Shown here: one piece after another, positions 6,117 to 13,628 of the stretch | How the letters are laid out: each line of letters starts with the position of its first letter | Numbering within the stretch: position 1 is the stretch's first letter | From: DASZCR01 sp035942915 | GTDB taxonomy: Bacteria > Acidobacteriota > Blastocatellia > Pyrinomonadales > Pyrinomonadaceae | Direction of reading: 5' to 3' | DNA length: 13,989 bases | Assembly (NCBI GenBank): GCA_035942915.1 | Contig: DASZCR010000164.1 | Coordinates: forward strand, 1-13,989 | Made by a program: the position numbers and the translations under genes | Notes under the pieces: generated by a model | The model's input: the letters and a program-made list of their open reading frames with translations, nothing else | Told to the model about the DNA's origin: nothing | The model's database searches: none

Positions 6117-9100
6117 CTACACAGGCAGGCGGCTTCCCAGCCATTCTATCCGACACCCCAACTCCGTAAGAGACGATTCCAGCCGTAAACTCCCCTCGAC
6201 GCGCAAAGCGTTGTGTGCGCGCGTGCGGACTAACACGCCGTCCAGATGCAGTTCGATTAAGACTTCGCACTCGCCTTTATGAGATTCGAGCACGCGCCAG
6301 AGTCTGTCGAGCGTGCTGTCGTTCGACAAGACAGGCGGGACACGTATGACCATCATGCGCGCTCGCTTCTGCAGCACCTCATCCAGATTTGCGACCACAT
6401 CTGTGATAATGTTTGCGACCCCTTCGTCGCTGACTTCGAGTCGTCCTGTCACCAGCACCGCCGCGTCATCTTTCAATAACTGTCTGGCTTTATTAAAAGC
6501 CTCCGGCCACACGACACACTTGACTCCACCTGCCTGGTCTTCCAGACGGAAGAGCGCGAAAGAATCGCCCTTCTTCGTGGTCTTAACCTGCAACTCGGTC
6601 ACGATGCCCCCGACCTGCACCTTGAGCCCGCTCTCCATCCCAAGTAAATTCAGTGTATTAGGGCATTTTAGCTCATCTAAAATATGCACATAATTTTCAA
6701 GCGGATGGCCTGTGATATAAAACCCTATCGCGCTCTTTTCACCCGCCAACAACTGCACGGAGGACCAGGGCTCCGCTTGAAGCAACTCTTCATCCAACTC
6801 GGACGCTTGCTCGACGACTCCTAAAAAGAGACTGTCTTGGCCGCAGGCGCGCGACTGTTGCGCGCGTGCGCCGCGCGAGAGAGCCGTATCAATCGAGGCA
6901 GAGAGCCGCGCACGCCAACTGTGCTTGGATTCTCCGCAGGTGTTCAAAGAGTCGAAAGCCCCTGCGCACACCAGACTCTCTAAGACTCTCTTATTGAGCG
7001 CCTTTGAACCGACCCTCTCGGCGAAGTCGAAAATAGACCGAAAGGCGCCGTCTTCGCGTGCCTTGAGAATCGTCTCGACGCTCGCATGACCGACGCCCTT
7101 GATAGCCTCCAGACCGAAACGTATCGTCCCCGCGCCGGGTGTGAAACCGCCTCCACTTTCGTTCACGTCAGGAGGCAGCAGCTTGATATTCTGCGTCTTC
7201 AGTTCGTTGGAATATTTAAAGACCTTCGTCGTATCTTCGAGTTCATTCGAGAGCACTGCGGCGTAGAAATGCTCCGGATAATGGGCCTTGAGATAGGCCG
7301 TCTGAAAGGCCAAGTAGGCGTAGGCGACGCTGTGGCTGCGGTTAAAACCGTAATCGGCGAACTGCGCCATGAGAGAGAAAATCTGCTGCGCCTTCTCTCT
7401 CTTGATGTTTCTTTCGACTGCCCCTTTAATAAATTTCTCTTCGTGGCGCGCCATCTCCTCCCGTTTTTTCTTGCCCATCGCGCGGCGCATCAGGTCTGCC
7501 TCGCCGAGGCTGAACCCTGCCAGTTTCTGCGCCAGCTGCATAATCTGCTCTTGATAGACGATGATGCCGTAAGTGTTTGAAAGAATCTCTTTCATCTCTG
7601 GCACGATGTAGCGCACTGACTTGTGCCCGTGATGTCTTTCGATGAAGTCATCGACCATTCCGCCGTCGAGCGGTCCCGGTCGATAGAGTGCGTTGAGAGC
7701 GGCTAAATCCTCCAACCCCTTAGGCTTGAGACGACGACAAATCTCCTGCATGCCGACGGATTCGAACTGGAAGACGGCCTCCGTGCGCCCTTCCGCGAAG
7801 AGCTGCATCGTCTTGGCGTCATCGAGCGGAATGGCCGGCCAGTCGATTTCGACATCATGCACTTGCTTAATGGTTTTTAAGCAATCGCTTATAACCGTTA
7901 AGGCCGTCAGCGCCAGAAAATCCATCTTCAGCATGCCCGTCTTCTCTAAGTCGGACATGGCATACTGCGTCGTTAACTCCTGCCGCGAGGAGACGGCGAC
8001 AGGTATCAGTTCATCCAGAGGCGCGGGCGAGATGACGACGCCCGCCGCATGCACGGAGGCGTGCCTGGCACACCCTTCCAGACGCCTTGCCAGGTCTATC
8101 AGTTCGCGCACCTGCGCGTTATCCTCTATGGCTTTGCGCAGTTCCGGCACCTGTTCGAGCGCCTGCCCGATAGAGACGTTGCGGCCGCGTACGGGCGGAG
8201 GGATTAACTTGGCGATGCGGTCGACCTCTGCATAAGGCATATTGAGAGCGCGTCCGACGTCTTTAATCGCCGCTTTCGAGGCCATCGTCCCGAACGTGAT
8301 GATTTGACAGACCGAGTCGCGTCCGTAGAGGTCTGTCACGTGCTGTATGACGGAATCACGCCCACGGACGCAGAAATCGATGTCTATATCGGGCATCGAG
8401 ACCCGTTCCGGGTTGAGAAAACGCTCAAAGAGCAGGTCGTATTGCAGCGGGTCGATGTCTGTAATCTCTAGGCAGTAGGCCACGAGCGAGCCTGCGGCAG
8501 AGCCGCGGCCTGGGCCAACCGGAATCGCGTGTTCGCGCGCATAGCGTATAAAATCCCAGACAATGAGAAAATAGCTCGCGAACCCCATCTGCTTAATCAT
8601 CGCAATCTCGCGCGAGATTCGCTCCTGGTATTCGCTCATCGAACGCTTCAACTCGCTCCTCGCGGCCGCAGGCTCCCATACGGAGGCGCGCCTGCGCTCG
8701 TAGCCTTCCCTGACGATTTTTTCGAAATATTCGTCCAGACTCAAGTCCTTATCGGACGCGGGGATAGGGAAATTGGGGACAAAATTGGTGCTGCTCGGCA
8801 GTTGCAGGTCGCACATCTCTGCGATGTCGAGCGTGCGCGTCAGCGCCTCAGGTATCTCTCTGCCGAAAATCGCCCACATCTCTTCGGCTGAACGGACATA
8901 GAAATTGGGCGAGCCGTAGCGTAGACGGTTCGGGTCTTGGATAGTCTTGCCGGAGCCGATACAGAGCAGCACATCGTGCGCCTGCGCGTCGTCCGGGTTG
9001 AGGTAATGCGCGTCGTTTGTGGCGACGAGCGGAATCCCTGTCCTCTTAGAGAGCTCTACCAGAGGCTTCCTGATTCGCTTCTGCGCATCAAGGTCGTGCT

Positions 9101-9647
9101 CTTGAATTTCGAGAAAATAGTTTCCCGCTCCCAAGACTTCTTGGAATTCGTTGGCAGCCGTCGCGGCCTCCTCGCAGGCTCCCCGCGCCAGCAGCGCGGA
9201 GGGCACACCCGACATGCATGCGGACAGACCGACGAGTCCGCTGCTATATTTCGACAACAGTTCGAAGTCGATACGTGGTTTGTAGTAGAAACCCTCTGTA
9301 AAAGCCTTCGAGGTCAGACGCACGAGGTTGTGATAGCCTTCGAGGTTCTTTGCCAGCAGTATCAGATGATAGTTGGCTTTCTCGCCGGGTTTGCCGCTCC
9401 CCTTCTCCCTATCCAGACGACTCCCGCGTGTGATGTAGACCTCGCAGCCGATTATCGGCTTCACTCCTTGCGCCTTCATCGCATGGTAGAAAGAGATTGC
9501 ACCGTAGAGGTTGCCGTGGTCTGTCATCGCGCAGGCGGGCATTTGCAGTTCGGCCACGCGCTTGGCGAGGGGTTTTATCTGGATTGCTCCATCGAGGAGA
9601 CTATGGTCTGTGTGCAGATGCAAATGTACGAAGTTGTTATTCGACAT
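6117..9647 (-). CDS. dnaE: DNA polymerase III subunit alpha (DnaE)
   Basis: DnaE is the replicative polymerase subunit of the Pol III holoenzyme. At 1176 residues it has the normal DnaE1 length. An N-terminal PHP domain (about 1-280) keeps every metal-site position: His10, His12, Asp19, His44, Glu69, His94, Cys144, Asp212 and His214. The polymerase core contains GPGRGSAAGSLVAYCL and the catalytic acids Asp420 and Asp422 in PDIDIDF, with the third at Asp576 in KMDFLAL. Fingers sequences GIIVYQEQIMQLAQ and LMRRAMGKKKREEM follow. GQDSLF around Gln937 fits a beta-clamp-binding motif, and an OB-fold domain comes after it. The ATG at 9645-9647 is chosen because MSNNNFVHLHLHTDHS aligns with the DnaE opening; the frame extends 21 codons upstream to a TTG, but that sequence is not DnaE-like. 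No intein or frameshift is visible. The ribosome site is weak. Confidence 0.97.
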   Translation of the reverse strand: MSNNNFVHLHLHTDHSLLDGAIQIKPLAKRVAELQMPACAMTDHGNLYGAISFYHAMKAQGVKPIIGCEVYITRGSRLDREKGSGKPGEKANYHLILLAKNLEGYHNLVRLTSKAFTEGFYYKPRIDFELLSKYSSGLVGLSACMSGVPSALLARGACEEAATAANEFQEVLGAGNYFLEIQEHDLDAQKRIRKPLVELSKRTGIPLVATNDAHYLNPDDAQAHDVLLCIGSGKTIQDPNRLRYGSPNFYVRSAEEMWAIFGREIPEALTRTLDIAEMCDLQLPSSTNFVPNFPIPASDKDLSLDEYFEKIVREGYERRRASVWEPAAARSELKRSMSEYQERISREIAMIKQMGFASYFLIVWDFIRYAREHAIPVGPGRGSAAGSLVAYCLEITDIDPLQYDLLFERFLNPERVSMPDIDIDFCVRGRDSVIQHVTDLYGRDSVCQIITFGTMASKAAIKDVGRALNMPYAEVDRIAKLIPPPVRGRNVSIGQALEQVPELRKAIEDNAQVRELIDLARRLEGCARHASVHAAGVVISPAPLDELIPVAVSSRQELTTQYAMSDLEKTGMLKMDFLALTALTVISDCLKTIKQVHDVEIDWPAIPLDDAKTMQLFAEGRTEAVFQFESVGMQEICRRLKPKGLEDLAALNALYRPGPLDGGMVDDFIERHHGHKSVRYIVPEMKEILSNTYGIIVYQEQIMQLAQKLAGFSLGEADLMRRAMGKKKREEMARHEEKFIKGAVERNIKREKAQQIFSLMAQFADYGFNRSHSVAYAYLAFQTAYLKAHYPEHFYAAVLSNELEDTTKVFKYSNELKTQNIKLLPPDVNESGGGFTPGAGTIRFGLEAIKGVGHASVETILKAREDGAFRSIFDFAERVGSKALNKRVLESLVCAGAFDSLNTCGESKHSWRARLSASIDTALSRGARAQQSRACGQDSLFLGVVEQASELDEELLQAEPWSSVQLLAGEKSAIGFYITGHPLENYVHILDELKCPNTLNLLGMESGLKVQVGGIVTELQVKTTKKGDSFALFRLEDQAGGVKCVVWPEAFNKARQLLKDDAAVLVTGRLEVSDEGVANIITDVVANLDEVLQKRARMMVIRVPPVLSNDSTLDRLWRVLESHKGECEVLIELHLDGVLVRTRAHNALRVEGSLRLESSLTELGCRIEWLGSRLPV

Positions 9648-9727
9648 CGAAGTTTTCGTTTTTCGTTTACAGGGGCGACCGACGAAATGTGCAAAAGCTT
9701 GACGGCGCAACGCCGCGACGGGGACGC

Positions 9728-9758
9728 ACTATATCACGTGTTGCACTCTTACGTTGAA
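9728..9758 (-). promoter_or_regulatory. Candidate extended -10 promoter for dnaE
   Basis: On the minus strand TGATATAGT (9728-9736) resembles an extended -10 element (TG-n-TATAAT with one mismatch). TTCAAC at 9753-9758 could act as a poor -35 box at a 19-bp spacing. Transcription would start near 9721, about 74 bases upstream of the dnaE ATG. A 5-bp GC hairpin (9703-9715) lies in that leader. This 227-bp gap holds no recognisable gene. Confidence 0.4.
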
Positions 9759-9874
9759 CCCAAGATATAGGAAAGGCGGGCAGACCGTCACGGGAAAGCT
9801 TTTGCGCGCACGAAGATTATCAGGCTCGAATCATAAAGTGCTTTAGCTGCCGTGCGCCGTCGTCATTGCTCTCG

Positions 9875-11428
9875 TCACTCCCACTCGATTGTGCTCGGAG
9901 GCTTGGAGCTGATGTCGTAGACCACACGATTGATGCCACGCACCTCGGAAACCAGACGCGTCGAGATACGCCCCAGCACGTCATGCGGCAGACGCGCCCA
10001 ATCAGCAGTCATCCCGTCCACACTAGTGACGGCGCGCACTGCCACCACCTGTTCGTATGTCCGGAAATCCCCCATCACGCCGACCGTCGAGACCGGCAGC
10101 AGCACCGGAAAAGCTTGCCAGACGCTGTCATAGAGATTCGCCAGACGCAGCTCTTCTTCGACGATTTGGTCTGCCGCACGTAGAAGTTTGAGACGAGGTT
10201 CAGTGATTTCCCCCAGAATACGTACCGCCATGCCGGGTCCCGGAAACGGGTGTCGGCCGATTACTTCTTCCGGAACTTCGAGTTCGCGCCCGATGGTGCG
10301 CACCTCATCCTTGAACAGTTCACGGAGAGGCTCAATCAGGCGTAGACGCATGCGTTCCGGGAGGCCGCCGACGTTATGATGGCTCTTGATGACGGCCGAC
10401 GGGCCGTGAACCGAAACCGACTCAATCACGTCAGGATAGAGCGTCCCCTGCACCAGAAAATCTACGTCCCCTATTCGTTGCGCCTCTTTTTCAAAGACCT
10501 CTATAAAGACACGGCCGATGATTTTTCTCTTCTCCTCCGGGTCTGTGACGCCGCCGAGCGCGCTTAGAAACTCTTTTTCGGCCCGCACGCCGACGACGTT
10601 TAAGTTCATGCGTTGCTTGAAGAGCGCGCCGGTGGCCTCAAATTCACCTTCTCTTAAAAGCCCTGTATCCACGAAGATGCAGGTCTGCTGCTCACCTATC
10701 GCTCGATGTACGAGCGCGGCCGCGACGGTTGAGTCTACGCCCCCTGAGAGTCCGCAAATGACGCGTCCTGTGCCGACTGTCGAGCGGATTTTTTCGACCT
10801 GCTCCGAGATAATCGCGCTCGGCGTCCAATCGGCTTTCAGCCGGCAGACGTTGTAGAGAAAATTTCTCAGGATTTGTGTCCCGAAAGGCGTATGCGCCAC
10901 CTCAGGATGAAACTGAAGCCCGTATATGCGCTTGCTTAAACTCTCGAAAGCGTTAAGCGCATCATTAGTCGTCGCCGTGACGCGGAATCCGTCGGGAACG
11001 CGGGTCACGTAATCTCCGTGACTCATCCAGACATCGATTTCACCGGGCAGACTGGTGAAGAGTGGGCTGTCCGGCTCTGTGATGGAGAGACGTGCGTAGC
11101 CGTATTCCCTGTTGGGCGAGGGGCTGACTTCACCGCCGAGGTCGTGCGCCAGCAATTGCAGGCCGTAACAGATGCCGAGGGTCGGACAGTCGAGCTTTTC
11201 CAGTAACCCTCGATTGAGGCGCGGCGGGTTCGGGTCGTAAACGGAAGACGGGCCACCAGATAAAATCAGTGCTCTGGGGTTTGCTGCAAGAATCGTCTCG
11301 ACGGGGGTGTTGAAAGGCAATATCTCGCAATAGACGCCCGCTTCGCGCACGCGACGTGCGATAAGCTGTGTGTATTGCGAGCCGAAGTCTAATATAATGA
11401 CGGTGTTATGGGTCATATTATCACTCAA
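9875..11428 (-). CDS. guaA: GMP synthase (glutamine-hydrolysing)
   Basis: GuaA converts XMP to GMP, using ammonia released from glutamine and activating XMP with ATP. The 517-residue protein has the class I glutamine amidotransferase domain first: SGGPSSVYD, nucleophile Cys87 in LGICYG, and His174 and Glu176 in LQFHPEV. The ATP-pyrophosphatase domain follows, with the P-loop SGGVDST at 228-234, and then the dimerisation domain ending in the family-typical KPPSTIEWE. All catalytic residues are present and the length is normal. The start is a TTG at 11426-11428, four codons before an ATG. A strong GGGAGG site stands six bases before the TTG but 18 bases before the ATG, which favours the TTG. 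It is separated from dnaE downstream by 227 bp and is divergent from the propeller gene. Confidence 0.97.
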   Translation of the reverse strand: MSDNMTHNTVIILDFGSQYTQLIARRVREAGVYCEILPFNTPVETILAANPRALILSGGPSSVYDPNPPRLNRGLLEKLDCPTLGICYGLQLLAHDLGGEVSPSPNREYGYARLSITEPDSPLFTSLPGEIDVWMSHGDYVTRVPDGFRVTATTNDALNAFESLSKRIYGLQFHPEVAHTPFGTQILRNFLYNVCRLKADWTPSAIISEQVEKIRSTVGTGRVICGLSGGVDSTVAAALVHRAIGEQQTCIFVDTGLLREGEFEATGALFKQRMNLNVVGVRAEKEFLSALGGVTDPEEKRKIIGRVFIEVFEKEAQRIGDVDFLVQGTLYPDVIESVSVHGPSAVIKSHHNVGGLPERMRLRLIEPLRELFKDEVRTIGRELEVPEEVIGRHPFPGPGMAVRILGEITEPRLKLLRAADQIVEEELRLANLYDSVWQAFPVLLPVSTVGVMGDFRTYEQVVAVRAVTSVDGMTADWARLPHDVLGRISTRLVSEVRGINRVVYDISSKPPSTIEWE

Positions 11429-11434
11429 AGTAAA

Positions 11435-11440
11435 CCTCCC
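11435..11440 (-). promoter_or_regulatory. Ribosome binding site deciding the guaA TTG start
   Basis: The minus strand reads GGGAGG, a near-perfect Shine-Dalgarno sequence. Its 6-base distance to TTG at 11426-11428 is ideal, and its 18-base distance to the next ATG is too long. Confidence 0.7.
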
Positions 11441-11492
11441 GGTCGCAGTGCGCGTCTGAAGATGTCAGTCCGTTCTTTCTTGCAGCGCGAAG

Positions 11493-11520
11493 ATTATATG
11501 CTTTTCGTCCGGTCGCACAA
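11493..11520 (-). promoter_or_regulatory. Candidate promoter for guaA
   Basis: TATAAT (11493-11498, minus strand) is a perfect -10 box. TTGTGC at 11515-11520, 16 bp upstream, is a partial -35 match (three of six). The transcript would start near 11486 with a leader of about 58 bases. That is too short for a purine riboswitch with an expression platform, and I see none. Confidence 0.5.
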
Positions 11521-11543
11521 AATTGCCCTGTTCACATAAGTTT

Positions 11544-12728
11544 ATGGATATTCGCAGAAAAAATGGTCGAAGCGCGTTCCTAGATGCTGGGGAACGTGTC
11601 TCGACCTGTCGAATTTTTTTGAGCCTGGGATTGTTTTTTTTATTTTTGGCGAGTGCCCTTCCCGCAGCATCGCAGGAGGGGCGTCTTTCTCTATCGAAGC
11701 CTCTCAAAATCAGGTGGAAGTATAAGACGGCCTCGACCGTCAATTTAACCCCCGCTTTCGATAAAGGTAATGTCTACCTGCCTTTATCAGCAGGAGATGT
11801 CGTCTCTCTGAGAAGCGTGGACGGAGAGCTTAACTGGAAGACGGAGACTGGCGGAGACATCTCTGCCTCGCCCGTGGCCGACGACAGGGGCGTCTATATC
11901 GCTTCCGAAACGACGACGGAGGCAGCCGGGGCGTATTCGCCACGCGCGACGGGAGCCATTCGCGCGCTCGGCAATAAGAGTGGCGTGACGCTGTGGATGC
12001 GGACTCTACAGAGCCCGATTCGGGGGGTTTTGGCCTCTGATGGTCATGCCGTCTACGGCGGCGCGGCCGATGGTCGCGTCTACGCGATAAGAAAAGATAC
12101 GGGACAGATTGTCTGGGTTTTAGAGCATAGCGCGCCGTTTCTCTCTCATCCGGTCGTCAGCGGAAACGATTTATATATCGGCAGCGAAGACGGCACGCTG
12201 TTCTGCATCAATAGAGAGACGGGACAAGTTCGCTGGCGTTATCGGACTCGCGGCTCTTTGCGTGCGCCCGTCGCAGTCGTTGACCAGATGGTTTTTGTCG
12301 GTTCGGCAGATAGGAACGTCTATGCGATTCGGGCGCTGGATGGTCGTCTGCGCTGGCGTGTGCGGACGGGAGCGGCGGTGCAATCCGTGCTGCCGACGCT
12401 GAAAGGTCTGGTGGTGACTTCGCTGGACAATTTCGTCTATGCGTTGTCGCCTGCACGCGGCGTCCGTCTGTGGAAACGACAACTGGCGGGACGCGTGGCG
12501 GGGCAGCCTTTGGCGGCGGACGACGGGGCATTATTCGCGCCTCTGGCGGGAGACGAATGTGTAGTGCTGGACTTGCGCGACGGGAGAAAGCTGAACAGTC
12601 TCGAAGTCGGGGAGGACAACAACACAGGCGCGTCGCCTATCGCCGTTGGCTCGTTGTTGTTGGTGACGACGCGACAGGGACTTTTCGCATATGGTGAATG
12701 GTCTGAGACCGGCACGCAGGGCAATTAG
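11544..12728 (+). CDS. Secreted PQQ-like (BamB-type) eight-bladed beta-propeller protein
   Basis: The product (394 residues from the ATG at 11544) has a signal-peptide-like hydrophobic core, LSLGLFFLFLASALPAAS, probably cleaved after ALPA. The rest is a series of about eight repeats of roughly 40 residues. Each holds a YAI/YAL-type strand, a D-G or T-G turn and a Trp-containing strand (for example RVYAIRKDTGQIVW, LFCINRETGQVRW, NVYAIRALDGRLRW). This is the PQQ-like propeller repeat, and eight blades match BamB of the outer-membrane assembly machinery. The last strands probably close the ring with the first repeat (IRWKYK). No Cys follows the signal region, so it is not a BamB-like lipoprotein. 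Enzyme residues of PQQ dehydrogenases are not evident. The start is uncertain: TTG 11523, ATG 11544, or GTG 11598, which follows GGGGA and would give a compact signal peptide. It stands alone between divergent guaA and convergent pssA. The structure call is good; the function is unknown. Confidence 0.85.
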   Translation: MDIRRKNGRSAFLDAGERVSTCRIFLSLGLFFLFLASALPAASQEGRLSLSKPLKIRWKYKTASTVNLTPAFDKGNVYLPLSAGDVVSLRSVDGELNWKTETGGDISASPVADDRGVYIASETTTEAAGAYSPRATGAIRALGNKSGVTLWMRTLQSPIRGVLASDGHAVYGGAADGRVYAIRKDTGQIVWVLEHSAPFLSHPVVSGNDLYIGSEDGTLFCINRETGQVRWRYRTRGSLRAPVAVVDQMVFVGSADRNVYAIRALDGRLRWRVRTGAAVQSVLPTLKGLVVTSLDNFVYALSPARGVRLWKRQLAGRVAGQPLAADDGALFAPLAGDECVVLDLRDGRKLNSLEVGEDNNTGASPIAVGSLLLVTTRQGLFAYGEWSETGTQGN

Positions 12729-12737
12729 CTTCGCGCT

Positions 12738-13628
12738 TTACTGTTGCGCCTGCGCGGGTCGGCGTCTGAACAGAGAGGCTAATCTGGAGACGAGGCCATG
12801 CAGGACGTAGGCGGCGGCGAGCACTAAGAGGACGGGGCCGGAGAAGAGCCAGAGGAGCATCCCGACGGCGGCGACGAGTAGAATGGCGACGCGTGTGGTG
12901 CGCTTCCCTACCCCGACCGCTTTGAAACTCGAATAGCGAATCGTGCTGACCATCAGCGCAGAGAGTGCCGCGACCAATCCCATCAACAATCCGCTGTAGA
13001 GCGCAGCCATGTCACCGTATCGCGAACGCACCAGAGGCTCCGGCGCGAAATGGATGATGGCGGCAATCAGCCCGGCCGCCGCAGGTATCGGCAATCCCAC
13101 GAAACTCTTTTTATCAACCTTGGCCGTTCCTTCCAGCAGAGGGCGTGGACGTGTTGCCTGCACGTTGAAACGCGCGAGTCGGAAAGCGCCGCAGATGAGG
13201 AACATGAAGGAGACGAACCAGCCGAACTTATGTTGCGGGCTGCCGTCCTCGAAGGTCGCGCCGTAGCCCCATGCGTAGGCCAGCACGGCCGGGGCGATGC
13301 CAAACGTCAGCACGTCTGCAATCGAGTCCAACTGTACGCCGATTTCGGTCGTGGTCTTTGTCAGACGCGCGATGCGGCCGTCGAGCATGTCGAAGAGAAT
13401 CGCCCACGCGATAGCGACCGACGCGTTATTGAAGTGTGTGACGGCGCGCGCCGCATCGTCGTCGAGCAACTGGAAGCCGCGTAGTGCCCCCATGACGGCG
13501 AAAAAGCCCATCGAGATGTTGGCTGCAGTGAAGGCGGAGGGCAGCAGGTAGAGACCCTTCTTCAAGCCACGTCTTTCCTTCGCGGGGACGGTGTAATCGT
13601 CTTCCACGGCGGGCGCGTTACCGGCCAT
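12738..13628 (-). CDS. pssA: CDP-diacylglycerol-serine O-phosphatidyltransferase
   Basis: PssA makes phosphatidylserine from CDP-diacylglycerol and serine in the membrane, the step before decarboxylation to phosphatidylethanolamine. The 296-residue protein carries the full CDP-alcohol phosphatidyltransferase motif DG-xx-AR-x8-G-xxx-D-xxx-D, with Asp83, Gly84, Ala87, Arg88, Gly97, Asp101 and Asp105. The preceding LPSAFTAANISMGFFAVMGAL is the typical first membrane helix of type II PssA. Several more hydrophobic segments follow, including an adjacent Leu/Val/Ala-rich pair near the C-terminus. The ATG start has GGGAGGG about seven bases upstream. The start overlaps the end of psd by 11 bp, a common bacterial arrangement that puts two consecutive steps of the pathway together. 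Its stop codon is only 9 bp from that of the convergent propeller gene. Confidence 0.95.
   Translation of the reverse strand: MAGNAPAVEDDYTVPAKERRGLKKGLYLLPSAFTAANISMGFFAVMGALRGFQLLDDDAARAVTHFNNASVAIAWAILFDMLDGRIARLTKTTTEIGVQLDSIADVLTFGIAPAVLAYAWGYGATFEDGSPQHKFGWFVSFMFLICGAFRLARFNVQATRPRPLLEGTAKVDKKSFVGLPIPAAAGLIAAIIHFAPEPLVRSRYGDMAALYSGLLMGLVAALSALMVSTIRYSSFKAVGVGKRTTRVAILLVAAVGMLLWLFSGPVLLVLAAAYVLHGLVSRLASLFRRRPAQAQQ

Noticed and set aside
7693..8235. 180-codon open frame on the plus strand
   Set aside because: It is antisense to the dnaE polymerase core. The Ser/Arg-rich translation is typical of a shadow frame.
9648..9710. N-terminal extension of dnaE from a TTG
   Set aside because: The extra residues do not resemble DnaE, and the ATG at 9645-9647 opens exactly at the conserved PHP domain start.
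8937..9770. 277-codon open frame on the plus strand
   Set aside because: It lies antisense to the conserved N-terminal part of dnaE, has no recognisable domain, and is explained by the base composition of the opposite strand.
9834..9845. Short inverted repeat TAAAG-TG-CTTTA downstream of guaA
   Set aside because: The stem is AT-rich, five base pairs long, with a two-base loop, so it cannot form a stable terminator.
11429..11486. Possible purine riboswitch ahead of guaA
   Set aside because: The predicted leader is only about 58 bases and shows neither a three-helix junction nor a terminator or sequestering hairpin.
12729..12737. Terminator between the convergent propeller and pssA genes
   Set aside because: The gap is 9 bp with no hairpin, so any termination would have to occur inside the opposing gene.
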